DNA from: Chlorops oryzae
Lineage: Eukaryota > Arthropoda > Insecta > Diptera > Chloropidae
Length of the DNA stretch: 64,000 nucleotides
Direction: 5' to 3'
Assembly (NCBI GenBank): GCA_020466095.1
Contig: CM035806.1
Span: 69,889,077 to 69,953,076, forward strand
A model generated the notes under the pieces. That model did not search any database and was not told the origin of the DNA. It was given only the letters and a program-made list of their open reading frames with translations. Shown here piece by piece: positions 50,121 to 63,180 of this stretch. Each line of letters begins with the position of its first letter. Position 1 is the first letter of the stretch. A program made the position numbers and the translations under genes.

Positions 50121-53100
50121 TCTCCGCCCCCGTGAGTCGATCCGGAGGGAGAAACACCATCCTTATCATGAGGCGACATACTCACGTCCAATAAGGCAAA
50201 TTTTGAAATAGGCCGCTTGAGTACCCCAGTGGTTGTATCTACGGCGGCTGAGCTGGCTATTCCGTCTTGCCCGTAGTGCAAGTCGATTATTCTGCCACGC
50301 CTCCATTGCGATCGCGGGGCCTCGGCATCACAAATCAGTACGAGGCTTCCTTCACAAAGCGTTTTAGTGGGAAGGCACCACTTCGTGCGTCTGGTCATTT
50401 CGGGTAAATGCTCCCTTATCCATCTTCTCCAGAAGCAGTTCTTCAAATTATTCAATACTCTCCATTGCTTGCGAAGACACATAAAACGAGGCTCTGGCGA
50501 CGCGAATGCTTGTGTAGAATTACTGCCGCCTAAGAGGAAGTGGTTCGGCGTCAACGGCTCGGGCTCATCGGGTGTTACCGGCAGATGCGTAAGCGGACGA
50601 GAGTTGACAATACACTCCGCCTCTATCAATAAGCTGGTCAACGTATCCAGTCTAGGCGCTTCCTCCTTCAGCATTTGGTATAAAACTTTTTTCACGGATT
50701 GCACCAGTCTCTCCCATATTCCACCTTGAGCTGGATTCGCCGGCGTGTTAAAAATCCACTTGATACCCAATGGAGCTAGCTTCTCTGTGATGGAATTGTG
50801 ATCCAGAAAATCCGATGTACCCTTTAATTCCGCGGAAACACCCACAAAATTGGTGCCGTTATCACTTCTCACTTGCTTAGGCACACCTCTCCTGTTCATA
50901 AAGTTCCGTAGGCACAACAAAAACGAGTCACTTGAGAGATCAGTGGCAACTTCTAGATGGATAGCTCTCACGGTCAAACAGGTAAATAGGCATACCCATC
51001 GTTTCTCCCGAACACGTCTTATCTTCACCGCTACGGGCCCGAACATGTCGACGCCAGCATAACTAAACGGGCGTACGAACGGCTGTAATCGGTCAACGGG
51101 TAGTGCACTCATTTGGAGCTGAATCAATTTGGCTCTCCTAATTCTGCATAGTAGACAGTTCGACTGAGCAAGATTGACTTGACGACGTAGAGAAGGCACC
51201 CAGAATTTTTGTCGTATTTCACACATGATGGTCTCCTTGTTCATATGTCGAAATTTGCTGTGGTGCTGCTGAATCAAAAGCCGGGTGAACGGGTGGTTGC
51301 TCGGCAAAATTATTGGCTCTTTGGCGGTCGGTGCTATACATTCGGCTCTCTCCAACCGGCTTTTACAACGAATCAGGCCGTCATCTCCGATAAAGGGATT
51401 CAACATCTTCAGATTACTGCTTAAGAAGACAACGCCTTTATCGCGAAGATCGGAAATGTCCTCTCGATACACCTGCATTTGCGTCCAGCGACACAAATAA
51501 ACCTCAGCTTTGTTCTCTTCATCCGCGGTTAAGGGGCCACCAACCAGTTCTCCCTTCTTAATCCTTCGTTTCAGATTGGCAATATACCTTAGCATCCAAC
51601 CCGTGGCACGCTTATATCTTGAAAAGTTACAGAAACGATCAATACATGGTACTTCATAACGTACCTGGCATGAAGCGACAAAAACGAATTTCTTTCTTAA
51701 TTCTTCATCGTTCGGCTCTTCTATTTCAGATCTGGGGGATTCCTTAGGCCAAAGATGTTCTCCCAGCGCTAGGAATTCTGGGCCCAACATCCATCTACTA
51801 TCAGGCAGGTATTGTGACGGAAATTTCGCGCGAGTAGCGTCATCGGCTGGATTTATTTCCCCTGGACACCACTTCCATTGCTCGATACTGCTGCCTTCAA
51901 GAATTTCGGCTACTCGATTCGCCACATACTGTTTGTACTTCCGGTGCTCCGACCTGATCCACTTCAACACCGTGCTTGAGTCACTCCAAAAGACACGATT
52001 TCGAATTTCTACGCTGTGATGAGCCGATATTGATTGTTCCAGACGAACGGCCATAGTTGCTGCTTGCAACTCCAACTTCGGTATTGTGTGGAAACGAATC
52101 GGTGCGCAGTGACTTTTCGCCGTAACGAACGTTACGCGCACTTTTCCATCTGTCACCGCTCGCCAATACGCCACCACCGCCAACGCTTGCTCACTCGCAT
52201 CCGCAAAAATGTGCAAGTCCACGATTGCTTTTTAAAATTCTTGCATGTAGCATCTTGGAACTTTCAATTTCATGACGTTCGGCAAGTCCTCCATCCATGA
52301 CTTCCATCTTACATAAATCTCATCCGGAATCCATTCATCCCACTCTATGTGCGCTTTCCACGCGGCTTGCATAATCACCTTTGCAGTTATCATGAAATTT
52401 ACTAAAAATCCGTACGGATCGAACACGGACATATGCAACCGTAAAAGCTCTCTTTTGGTAGGTTTGCGTTGAAATTCAAGCACTTCTCCAGGAATGCGAT
52501 CCAGTTTGAGTTTAAATACGAAAATATCGGCGTTCGTTACCCAGTGAACTCTCAGGATACGATCCAAGTCCTTCTCAATTCTAACTACTTCCTCTGGTTC
52601 TTCATTGCCGCATACTTCCTTCACTCTCTTTGAGTTAGAATTCAGGTTGCGCAACTGAATCCGGCTGCACTATGAATTTTCGTCACTTCAGTTACGGTTC
52701 GTCTGGCTTCTTCCTCGTTTTGAAAGCAGTCCGCGTAGTCATCCACGTAGTGATTCTCACAAATTGCCTTGACTGCTCGTGGATATATACGGGAAAACGT
52801 CCTTGCGTTCAAGTTCTTAATATGCTGCGCCGCGACAGGTGAGCATGTGGCTCCAAATATAAGTCTCTTCATGACGTAGGTCTCAATGGATTTTTTCGGA
52901 TTACCATCTCTCCATATGAACCGTTGGCTATCGCAATCCTCTTTTCTTACGCAAATTTGATGAAACATCTCTTGAATGTCTCCGGTAACTGCTACTGGAG
53001 CTTGTCAAAATTTAAACAGTACTGCTATAAGCGGCTGGTTCAGGTCTGGTCTGGGCAATAACAGTTTGTTCAGCGAAATATTCCTTACTTCGGCTGCGGC

Positions 53101-53898
53101 ATCGAACACGATTCTTATGCCCTCTTTATTCGGGTTTCTAACTCCAAAGTGTGGAACATAGAATGTTCTGGTGGTCCTACAATTTGCTTCTTCTTCTTTT
53201 AACCGTTCTGCGTATCCTTTCTCGATGTAGCTGGCTAGCTTTTCTCTATACCTTCTAGCGAACTCCGGATCTCTAGTCATCTTACGTTCAACTCCTTCCA
53301 AGCGCCTTTTTGCCATGTCGAAGCTATCTGGAAATGGCGGGCGACACTTTCTCCACAGCAAGCCGACTTCATATCTTCCATCTATCTTTTTGGTAGTTTC
53401 GTTTAGAATCTTCATAGCGAAGGCGTCGTCCTTTGACATAGGCGGCTTAACGTGAGGTTTGACACCAAAGGATTCTATTGAGAAATAACTAGACATTATA
53501 TCGTTCATCTTATCATCGCACTTGCAATACGCATGGCACATGAGAGGTATGGATTTCTCGGCAGCAAAATTCGTAGGTCCATACGCTAACCATCCAAGTT
53601 TTGTTCTCACTGCTATTGGACCAGCGCCCGTTCTCGGAATTTCTATTGGAACTGTTAGGTACACATGAGTTAGGCTTATAATAATTTTTGGCTGAACATG
53701 TTCGTAGCTATTCAACGAAAGACCCATTAGATAAACGTTTCTCTCTCTGCTCGTCCGCGCGTCGAATGACTGAGATGGCAACGCTAACTTTGACGATGTC
53801 AACACATTTGACATCTTAAACCTTTTGGCCTGCTTTTCAACGCCACTTATTTCCAGACTAATGACTTGTGTGGCCTCTGATATTCTATCTTGATTCAA
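50093..53898 (-). pseudogene. pol: BEL-2 Pol: RT, RNase H and integrase
   Basis: The RT part starts at 53898 with YVPHFGVRNPNKEGIRIVFDAAA, passes a TGA at 53004-53002, and continues with GATCSPVAAQHI and the catalytic ENHYVDDYAD. A frameshift near 52660 leads to the piece with VFDPYGFLVNFMI. A TAA at 52234-52232 is followed in frame by a 709-codon piece: RNase H (DLHIFADASEQALAVVAY, FWSDSSTVLKWI), the finger (CLLCRIRR), integrase core (AGVDMFGPVAV, VRSDNGTNFVGV, NPAQGGIWERLV) and the C-terminal domain (PRSQWRRGRIIDLH). Three lesions in all, otherwise well kept. The end overlaps the LTR. Confidence 0.92.
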
Positions 53899-54074
53899 CC
53901 CAAAGCCGGATTAAGGTTGCCGGGGGCCCGGGGGCCAGAGAATGGTGGTGGCCCCTCTGTTAATTGAAAGATATAGGATGAAATGTCACACAATAGCAGA
54001 AAATGTGTTTGTAGAAAGGTTATCAATTATAAGAATGAAAATATTTTTCAACGTTCACATTTTGTTTATTTATT

Positions 54075-54300
54075 GAGAGGCATTCGATAAAAATATAGGA
54101 TCAACTTAAACTTATAAACGAAAAAAATGCAGTCATCTCAATTCGGCAACGACGGTGTAATGGGTAAGCAGATGACTAGTAATCGAGAGGTTCGCGGTTC
54201 AAATCTCACAGCGTGGATTTAAAAGAGTTGTGATAAGCAGCATTGGAAACGTTTTCTTTTATTTTTTTTCCAAAGTAGTCTTATAATTAGACTCTTATTT
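54075..54300 (+). mobile_element. tRNA-derived SINE-like repeat, copy 1
   Basis: Includes GGTGTAATGGGTAAGC (A-box-like), CTAGTAA (an anticodon-type loop with AGT, as in tRNA-Thr) and GGTTCAAATCT (B box). Leader GGCATTCGATAAAAATATAGG matches the copy at 62966. A T-rich stretch follows. Both copies share flanks on each side, so it is a repeat family, not a tRNA gene. Confidence 0.6.
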
Positions 54301-54757
54301 GGTTTTTACATTGAAAAAAAGTCACATTTTTATTCGAAAACAATTCAAGAATCGGTTCGCTTAGGTTCGTAAACGATAAAAAATTCGATAAAAATACGAA
54401 CCGCGTAAAAAGGTTACTCCCTCACGAATTCGAATTCGATTCGAACTCGCTGTGCTTATTGGGTGTGGTACACTGATGCATGATGTCAATTGTATGGGTA
54501 AGTGTACATCAACACGTACACGGGTGATTGATCAGGCGGATTGAATGTTTATTTGGTGCTTCATATATATATATATATATCCGCGATATATCGATAAATC
54601 GACATATTAAAGTCGAAAATTTGACATATCATTTCGACTTTATAAACAATCCGGGCGACATACGATATCGACATTCTAATGCTCGATACCCATCCCTACT
54701 TATTAGAACGTGCAAAAAATTCGATAACTTCTTATAAAAGTTGCCAGATCGGTTATA

Positions 54758-55259
54758 CAGTAGAATCTCGCAAAAGTTACCGCTCGAATTAGTTAAACGC
54801 TTGGTTAAGTTAATCGAATTTCAGCGCCCACGTAGCGTTCTAAAAAGTTAATTTTGGCGTTTACTTTTTTGAGCGTAATTTTTTTTCTTTTCCTTTTTTT
54901 CCTTAAATCAACCCTATTTCATGTGTATTACGTGGAATAGCGAAGAAAAACAAAAGAAGACAACGCAAATCATAACGGTAGCACTTAAAAGTGACAAATT
55001 CGATCGAAGCGTGCAACCTTATTGTGAAATAGAAGTTGTGCGCGAGTAGATCTTGTGTATGTAAAATAAAAATAAATATGGTTTAAATCAAAAGATTTAA
55101 ATAGAATAAGCATGCTATGTTTGCAAAAATATATTTTTGTGCATGTAGTCCCTATTTCTTTAATTTTGTTCGATTTTGAAAAACATTTGGAAAAGTTAAT
55201 AATTCGGAAAAGTTGATTACCCCTGGGACAAATCGATTAACTTTTGCGAGATTCTACTG
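54758..55259. mobile_element. pogo/Tc1-type MITE, 502 bp
   Basis: Inverted ends CAGTAGAATCTCGCAAAAGT and ACTTTTGCGAGATTCTACTG with TA at 54756-54757 and 55260-55261. CAGTAGA-CTCG ends are typical of pogo-like elements. No coding. Confidence 0.85.
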
Positions 55260-56781
55260 TATTAAATTCTGCTAGGGAGTTCTTCACTTTCCTCTAGATT
55301 CTGCGACGTGGTTGCCAATTTAACGGAATCTCCGCGGAATTATAAAATACATGTGTATAATACATCATGCGACCAAATTACTGTTTAAGAAATTTTAAAA
55401 TTAAATTTTATGGAATTTCGACCTTTTTTGGATACATTCAGCGGAATATTTCGCTGAAAAATTGGCAACAGTTTTTTTGCGGTTAGTTCAAAAAAAGCAG
55501 TTTTATTCTCGAATAAGAAGAGTAGTTTTCTTAAAAAAAATGTTTCTGTCTCAGAAATTCGTATGATAAGAAAGGTTACTAATAGAAAAAAAATACAAGT
55601 TGTTTGTCAGAGACATGATATTTGAATTTCACTTGCTCGAGTTACGATCCTCTCGTACCAAGTACCTAAAAAGTATCGATTATGTGCATCAAGTACCAGA
55701 AAGAAAACAAGAACACTAGGGAAGAAGAAGAAAAAACTCGAGAGAACTGATTTTCGGCGTGTAGAAAAAAACTATCGAAACGTTTAATTTAATAATTGTT
55801 AAAATAGATTTAATGAAAAGGAAAGAAAAATAAACTGATTTCAAATCAAATAAAAGAAAAAATTGTTAATTGAACCGATTTTCGATACCGAATCGAAGAA
55901 ACATAACTCTCGCACAGAATTTCGGAAAACCTCACCAACAGTTGAAAACAACTTCTGGTAGGTATATGTTCACAAGTAGTGGACCATTATTCCCAGATCA
56001 GGGGAATTCTTTTTTCTCTGCTCGGTGAGGACAAATGGAACATACATTTTTTTTCATCTTTTTGCGCACGACCACAGAACATGTAATTCAAATTCGGTTA
56101 AAAATGTACGGAAAAAATTCCGCTAGATTTTTTGCTAACCGCAAGAATGCATTTTTCTCCGCTGTCCAACTTCAAAATCTGCTAGATCTAGCCGAAAATC
56201 TGCTGATCAGGCATCACTGCTTTTTATAATGATCTTTCAGACTTATTTCGTTATACTTGTTTCCACCACATACATATGGCAATTTCACCACATAGAATAC
56301 TTATGGCCTTATTGGAATTTTTCAAATATAGAAATATTGGAAGTAATAAAGAAGTTATGAAGAGTTCAAAATTGCTTCGACGTATTGTCTCAGTAAGGGC
56401 GAAAGGGTTAAAATAAATCGTCATAAAATCACTTACTCCGCAACCCAAATCCGCTGCTCCACGAAAAAGCGGTCAAGTGCGACTCTGAGTAGAGCGAATA
56501 TTATAAAATAAAATTTACTATGTAGCATATTTTCATTAAACGACAGATTGATTGTTAGCAAAAGTACGTTTTGTGATTGATAAAAGGGTTTTTCAATTCT
56601 TAAGTCCACTGAATAGCCGTATAAACAAGTGAAAATTTTAAGAGAGTAGTTACTGAATATCTTGAAAACTATAATAAATAAAAAAAATTAATTTGATCAC
56701 TGCTGGTGGGGGCCCCCACGTGGTGGAGGCCCGGTGCCACTGGCCCCCCTGGCCCCCCCATAATCCGGCCCTGATTCAACC

Positions 56782-58428
56782 AGAACGACTCCAATGTGCT
56801 TCTCTTGCCGGTTACGCCCAATTGCTGTGCTATCTGACTGTCCAATATCGTTGCATTTGCTCCGTCGTCAATAAACGCGTAGGTACTGACCGTAGTTCCA
56901 TTACCGTACAGCTTGACAGGGAGGACTTGGAACAACACATCTTCGCTAGAAACTACATCGTTATTGTGGCAGCTTACACGCCCGGCAGTGGAAACCGTTT
57001 CGGTTTCTACGGCTCGAACATCATCCTTGGAGGAGCTATGCCTCTGCGGGTTGTGCAATAGTCTATGATGTCTTCCTTGGCAACTGTCGGTTCCACATTT
57101 CGCCTTTTTATAACATTGTGCTGTTCGGTGACCCTTTTTTAAACAAGAGAAACACACTTTAATTTCCTTTACCTTGTTCCAGCGTTGTTCAACGGTAAAA
57201 TCTTGAAATGCGTTACACGCTTCTAAGTTTCTGCATTCACCTCCGCATGAAGCACACTTTCTATCAGCTATCGCGACGTGGACATATTTGCATTACATTG
57301 CGGCCCTTTTGTTGCGATGAGGAGGCGGACGTCTGTACGGATGTCGGTTGTTGGCCTTTCTGTGCAGAGGCCGGAAGCGAGTCTGATACCATATTTGCGA
57401 TGCGTCTTATTACGTTCAACCAATCGCAGAGATCGACAACTGTGGCCGGACGGTCTAGGTAGAGACACTTCTCAGCCCATTGCAACTGACGAGTAGTTGG
57501 TAATTTTGCAACAATTTTACTTAGGAGTGTAGGATTAGATAGATGGTGCTCACCGTTAGAACTCTTCAAGAAGGTGACCATGTTTGTAAGTTTATTAACC
57601 AAATCCACGAGTCGTTCAAGATTATTTTCTTTTAATGGAAAGATTTCTCTTATTTTCTCGATTTGGCTTTTAATCAATTTCTCAGGTCTGCCGTACGTTT
57701 CCTTTAGTATTTCCATAATGGCTTTCACGTTGGCTGAGTTGGATAGATAGTGCTTCAACCGTCTCACGTGCCTTTCCTTGTACAGCATCCCGTAAACGCA
57801 TAATATTGTGTAAATCGGAGTATTCAAATTCCAATGTCGTGCTGGTAAACGATTCGTAAAAACTGTGCCACTCTTCAGGCGTACCCGTAAATCTTGGCAA
57901 CGGATATATTTTCTTATGGCGGTGTTCCGTATTTCTGGAACCATTTTCACTCGCTAACGACGACGATCCTTGAACTTCTACGGGCGTGCGTTGGCTAGCA
58001 CTGCCGCTCCCGATGTTACGTTCATTTTGCAGCTCCCTTAAACTGTTAGTTACTCTTTCTATACTTGCACACATCAATTCTTGCATTGTATGCATCTGTC
58101 TGCTGAACTCGCTTCTCATTTCGGCCATTTTGTGTTCCAATTCCGCCACCATTTTGCTCAAAGCATTCTGCTGCGAAGCGCTGCTGCTAAGCGTCGACTG
58201 CTTACCACCTGTGCTACCTGTGAGCTGCGACGCGGGGTTCGGACGGGATGCATTTGACACACTTACATTTATCTGCGGATTCTCAGGAGTCCTCTGTGGC
58301 TCTACATTTCCCTGCGACATGGCTCTTTCTGATTTGCGACTCGACTTATCCACTATAAGCCTTGCAGCGGGAATACCTTTATTACTTCTCTGGCTCCTCC
58401 TCGGTGTTTCTGAATCCAGCATCAACAA
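56782..58428 (-). pseudogene. gag: BEL-2 Gag and protease start
   Basis: Starts MLMLDSETPRRSQRSNKG at 58428. Core motifs YPLPRFTGTPEEWHSFYESF and the helical region with ILKETYGRPEKLIKSQIEKI lie in two frames that join near 57720-57780. A third frame holds CFSCLKKGHRTAQC, a canonical CCHC knuckle, the second knuckle-like CGTDSCQGRHHRLLH, and the protease block YAFIDDGANATILDSQ. MITE C cuts the gene after TLESFWLNQ; the rest of Pol resumes at 53898. Two frameshifts make it inactive. Confidence 0.88.
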
Positions 58429-58492
58429 TCAAGTTCAGCACAGTCCATCAATATACATATAAATCCAATCAAAATGCAAAATAGAATAAAAA

Positions 58493-58926
58493 TGTGGCGG
58501 CTGCCACGAAGATTAGAAGTGACTCTGCGCCGTAATGCGATAGATTAAACGACCAATATTCAAAAACTACATACGTTTATTTAGACTTCATTGGTTTGTT
58601 CGTTGAGTGGTTTATTCTCTAAAATAACATTGTTTAACAAATATGGCATTACAATTAAAAGGAACTTACATTGTTTCTTGCTAGAGTCTTGGCGCAAAGT
58701 GACTCTCAAATATCTGGACGCAGTCCTTTATAGACTAGAAGCTAATTCGCTTCCCGCCAATTCTCAATTAATTTTACAATTACAATTTAACTCAAATTAG
58801 ATCACGCGACATAGGAATGTAAATAGACAAAACATAAAGATGACACTTCCAGCTGGTCGGTAGTGATGTGACATGAAACAGGTATCGATATCGATCTTTT
58901 ATTCGTGACAGATAGTATCGCCGACA
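58493..58926 (-). repeat. BEL-2 5' LTR
   Basis: Pairs with 49687-50120, equal length. TGTGGCGG start and CCGACA end. Confidence 0.93.
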
Positions 58927-59453
58927 AATTGGAAAAAAAGACCCAAAATAATAATTATTTTTTAACTTTGAATTTTAAAAATCAATACGAAATAAATTAT
59001 ATTTTAAAAATTAGTATGTGAGTGTTATTCTTAGAGTTTTATTTTTTGATCATAAAATAAAAATTATTTGTCATGTTTTATTTTGTGATCAGGAAATAAC
59101 AATTAATTTTTGACTTTTATGTTTAACTCAGAAGATAAAACTTATTCTAAGAGTTTTAGTTTTAACTCAGAAAAAAAAAATTACTTTTAGAGTTTTATTT
59201 TTTGCTTAGAAGATAAAAATTATTCTTAGAGTTTTATTTTTTACTCAGAAAATAAAAGTTATTTTTCAAGTTTTTTTATTTACTCACAAAATAAAAGTAT
59301 TATGCAAATATTTTTTGTCAATGAATTTTATGTGAAAACTTTTAGAAAAGTCATGCCTGAAGCTCAATGTAAAAGTATAAAAATTTCTATGCAAAAACTT
59401 CTCGACCTTAGTGGAAAAAAACTTGTATAAAAAGTTTAATCGAATTGTTTTTT
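58927..59453. repeat. AT-rich degenerate tandem repeat
   Basis: Between about 58990 and 59290 a unit of roughly 42-48 bp recurs at least six times, with core AGAGTTTTATTTTTT-CTCAGAA and AAAAATTATT. No coding. Confidence 0.7.
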
Positions 59454-60534
59454 ATTATACCCAGCGTAAGCGGGGTATATTAGTTTTGTGCGAATCTTGT
59501 AACAGGGAGAACTAAGCTCCGGAGATATAGACATATATATATAGAAATGATCAGGATCAAAAACTGAATCGATTTAGACATGTCCGTCTGTCCATCTGTC
59601 CGTCTGTCCGTCTGTCCGTCCGTCCGTCCGTCCGTCCGTCTGTCCGTCCGTCCGTCCGTGGTCGGATCTCCTCCGAAACCGCTGCACCAACGAAGTCGAA
59701 ATTTGGCACACATGTATATCGGGGTCCGAGTATAATCCTAAGTAAAAATGGGAGACATCCGCCCACTGCCACGCCCACAAATGAATTTATTGTGTTTTCA
59801 GTAAAATGCTTGTAACTTGCGAACCACTCAACACATTTCATTGATATTTGGTGTGCTGGTAAGCTACGAAAAGGGACATTTCCTGGCAAAAAATGGACGC
59901 CACCCTCTCGAGCCACGCCCACAAATAAGCCCAAAAATAAGGGCATATCGTAACTTGTGATGTAAAAGGCGTAGAAGCTTCAAATTCGCAACATAGGTTC
60001 ACCAAGGCGAATGAAAGGTGTAGGAAAAAATTTTATCTGGCCCGCCCACTGCCACGCCCACAAATGAAGATTTTTCGTAACTGCCGAAGTAAAAGGCGTA
60101 GAAGCTTCGAATTCGCAACATAGGTTCACCAAGGCGAATGAAAGGTGTAGGATAAAATTTTATGTGGCCCGCCCACTGCCACGCCCATAAATAAAGATTT
60201 TTCGTAACTTCCGAAGTAAAAAGCGTAGAAGCTTCAAATTCGCAACATAGGTTCACCAAGGCGAATGAAAGGTGTAGGTAAAAATTTTATGTAGCCCGCC
60301 CACTGCCACGCCCACAAATGGAGATTTTTCATAACTTCCGAAGTAAAAGGCGTAGAAGCTCCAAATTCGCAACATAGGCTGACCAAGGCGAATGAAAGGT
60401 GTAGGGAAATAATTTATGTTGCCCTCCCACTGCCACGCCCACAAATAGAGAAGCAAAACATAGTGCGCTCATAATGTCGGGACGCTGGGTATTTCAAAGT
60501 CGGGCTTGACCGACTTTAGCTTTCTTACTTGTTT
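59454..60534 (-). mobile_element. Second Helentron-like element (DINE-1 type), reverse orientation
   Basis: On the minus strand it starts AACAAGTAAGAAAGCTAAAG followed by the hairpin GTCGG...CCGAC. It has about four units of a 126-bp tandem repeat (CCACGCCCACAAAT at 60053, 60179 and 60306) and a GTCC/GTCT microsatellite (59581-59660). It ends in the hairpin ATACCCCGC...GCTGGGTAT at about 59456-59477. This matches the same plan as the element at 5794-49619. The end of a hAT transposase frame runs into its first bases. Confidence 0.8.
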
Positions 60535-62340
60535 AATTTTACAAAAAGGAGTTTTTGGACTGAGGATGCTGATAAATTTGAACGCAAATCTGTTAAAACA
60601 AGTTTTAAAGCAGAGAATGCTCTCTCCACAGAAACCTGGGTAGCAGGCACAGCATGCACGACTTTTGCCAATTGATATAAATAGGGATAAATGAATTTTT
60701 TTTCTTCCCAATACTGCATGATATCGATGTCAACATCTATAGGTTTTGGATTGTAGTTGTCGATTTCGCATTTGGCCTTTTTAATTTCCTCCTGTTCATC
60801 ATCATCCGGTTCTTCATCACTTGATCCTTTTTCAATTGAAAGTAAATATCCTTTTAATAATGAACTTGTAATCAATTCATTCGGAGCAGATACATCCGTT
60901 AACTTAAAACATGAAGCGACTGGAAAAACCGAAGTACATTTCGGAGTTTGTACATCACTCTATCAAAAACCATAAGATTCTCTGTTTGTCCGTAAAAAAA
61001 ATTATGTCTCAAACCGGAAGTGGTTTTTGTCTAACTGTCAGAATTTGGTTCATCAATTGCTTTAAATGGCATCTGGCATAAATCAGGTTTATCGGGTTTT
61101 GGTTTATGACCCTTCGTAGTCTTGGATCCAAATACACTGCAGAAATCACCACCTTATTTTCCATCAAAGCTGTTTCTCGTTTTTTAAGACATTGAAATAA
61201 AATGCTGCTTTCCGAAGCCGTTAAAGATTTGATATTTATTGTTAACTCCAACCATAATTTAAAGAAATCGCCTAAATAGAGCTGTTCACTTTGAAGCCGG
61301 TTTGTTGCCACGAAAACTGGCATCAGAGTTTCAGTCAAATGCTGAATAGTGTCCCATTCTAACGGCGTCAAATTGGAAATTTTCCCCACAAAAGTCGCGA
61401 CATTTTAAAAGCTTATTAAGCATGCCGTATGTAGAACTCCATCGCGTTGCAATATCTATTTCCTGCTGCGGAAGCCCTTGAGTGCAAATTTCATACCTTA
61501 AAAACGTAGGTAAATATTAAACCAACATTCAGGCGAACAAATGCGATGTACCTTAGACACATAGTGTGTTGGGTATAAAAATTATAGACTTGTAAGTACA
61601 CTAGCAATCATATGAGTAAGTACACATTTTCTTTATTAATTAATGTCTATTTTCTTAAAAATTCCTCAGAGGATTTATGAGGTTATTTTGAACCATGGAG
61701 TTGTTATTTTTATTTTTAATCCTTTGTACCTATTCTATTGAGTCACTTTCAGAAGCACGTTTTTGATTACATTTCGGGAAATATTAGAAAAGGAAAATAA
61801 CTGTCAAGTTTTGGCATTCCTCTTCTTCATGTATTCAAAGGAGAGAGTCTGGTGCATAAAATAACTTAAGAAACTAGAGTTTCCAGCGTCTAATTTTTAA
61901 GAAAATAGACATTAATTAAGAAAAAAAATATGTACCTATTCATATGATTGCTAGTGTATATGATATTTGAACTATCTTAGTGCTTACCTGTAAGATGGAG
62001 TCCTTAATGTTTTAACAATTTCCCGTGCTTTTTCAATGATACCCAAAGAATCGATCTTCCGCAAGAAATCCTTGACGGCCAGCTGCAAAGTGTGCGCAGC
62101 GCATTTAATTGATTCAATGGCATGAATTTTAACATCTCTGAGCAACTTTTCATTGCTCATTGTATCTTCACAAATCTCTTCCGAACTATCGCTGAGCACC
62201 TCTATAGCTTTAACCATATTCCTGCCATTGTCTGTCGTTATGCAATATATTTGGTTTTTCGCAATACCAAAGTCATCCAAAATAGCATGCACTTCAGTAC
62301 TTAAATTTATCGCGGTGTGTTTTTTTGTTAGCTCAATCAA
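60525..62340 (-). pseudogene. hAT transposase remnant with one intron
   Basis: Exon A (62340-61989) has FGIAKNQIYCITTDNGRNMV (catalytic-Asp region) and AIESIKCAAHTLQLAVKDFL, ending TPSYR at a GTAAGC donor. Exon B starts after a TTTTTAAG acceptor at 61496 and holds the typical DIATRWSSTYGMLNKLL. It then shifts frame near 61395 into LTPLEWDTIQHLTETLMPVF and on to VVISAVYLDPRL. The final piece (60875-60525) is the hAT dimerisation domain, VSVERAFSALKLVLTDLRSN. The N-terminal BED finger is not present. The last two codons before the stop come from the adjoining Helentron-like end. Confidence 0.88.
61599..61956. mobile_element. TA-type MITE in the hAT intron, 358 bp
   Basis: Ends CACTAGCAATCATATGA and TCATATGATTGCTAGTG with TA at 61597-61598 and 61957-61958. 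The inverted arms extend about 65 bp on each side (both include TTAATTAATGTCTATTTTCTT or its complement). No coding. Confidence 0.85.
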
Positions 62341-62342
62341 TG

Positions 62343-62940
62343 TCCAATAAACACAAAAACGACGACGATATCGTAACGATATCGAGACGAATTCGAGAAA
62401 ACCGAATTTCTCGATATCGCGATTTAGGCTCGCGACGATATCGAGACGAGTTCGAGAAGATAGAATTTCTCAATATCGTAATTTTGGTGTCGCGAAGATA
62501 TGGAGACGAGTTCGCGAAAATCAAATTTCTCGATATCGTAATTTTGGCCTCGCGAAGATATCGAGACGAGTTCGTGAAAATCAAATTTCTCAATATCGTG
62601 ATTTTGGCCTCGCAAAGATATCGAGACGAAACATTTTTAGCCCAATAAATACAAAAACGAAGATTATATCGCCACAAATTTGTAACGAATTTGAGAAAAA
62701 CGAAATCCTAGAAAGTAGTTTAGTGAACTCGTTTTGAACTCGAAACACATAAGGGAAAAGAAGAAAAATAAGTTGGACCTAATAAACACAAAAACGATAA
62801 CGAGTTCGAATCGAATTCGAATCGAATTCGTAGAGCGCGAATCGCATTAAACGAATTCGAATCGAATTCGATTCGAACTCGTTAACGTTTTTGTGTTTAT
62901 TTGTTTATTGGGTACGAAACTTTAATTCTCGAAGGTAGTT
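62343..62940. repeat. Foldback-type repeat containing a 60-bp minisatellite
   Basis: CCAATAAACACAAAAACG at 62343 recurs inverted as CGTTTTTGTGTTTATT near 62886. Between about 62430 and 62635 a 60-bp unit (GATATCGAGACGAGTTCG, TTCTCAATATCG) is repeated more than three times. The right part is a dense palindrome of GAATTCGAATCG (62806-62882). Open frames on both strands mirror the 20-residue period and are not genes. Confidence 0.75.
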
Positions 62941-62965
62941 TTGTTAATTTGTTTCCAAATCGGAA

Positions 62966-63145
62966 GGCATTCGAGGTAAATATAGAATCAAGCTAAACTT
63001 ATAAACGAAAAAAAGTCATTCAGTTCAATTTGGCGAAGACGGCGTAATGGGTAAGCAGACTAGAAACATGACTAGAAATCAAGAGGTTCGGTATTCAAAT
63101 CCCACAGCCGGTGGATTCAAAAGCGTGGTTACCAGCAATAGAACC

Positions 63146-63180
<35 letters not shown>

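Larger units (their letters stand above)
53901..56773. mobile_element. hAT-type MITE C, copy 2, enlarged by internal insertions
   Basis: Ends CAAAGCCGGATTA and TAATCCGGCCCTG, with the 8-bp duplication ATTCAACC at 53893-53900 and 56774-56781. Outer parts match 42557-43918 closely. Compared with that copy it has a replaced segment at about 54070-55470 (SINE-like repeat, palindromic repeats and a pogo-like MITE) and an extra 280 bp at 55637-55918. Confidence 0.88.
49687..58926 (-). mobile_element. BEL/Pao retrotransposon 2
   Basis: LTRs 49687-50120 and 58493-58926 are both 434 bp, begin TGTGGCGGCTGCC and end TATCGCCGACA. Flanks AATAG and AATTG may be a 5-bp duplication with one change. Gag, protease, RT, RNase H and integrase follow each other on the minus strand. 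The body is broken by MITE C copy 2 (53901-56773). Confidence 0.93.

Noticed and set aside
51209..52300. Several plus-strand frames of 60-120 codons
   Set aside because: Antisense shadows of the BEL-2 pol gene.
54120..54200. tRNA-Thr gene
   Set aside because: A and B boxes are present, but stems pair poorly and the flanks are shared with the copy at 62966-63200, so it is a repeat family.
59480..59946. Frames rich in TDGRTDG repeats
   Set aside because: Translation of the GTCC/GTCT microsatellite of the Helentron-like element.
62325..62677. Frames with 20-residue repeats on both strands
   Set aside because: Reading of the 60-bp minisatellite; both strands are open because of its composition.
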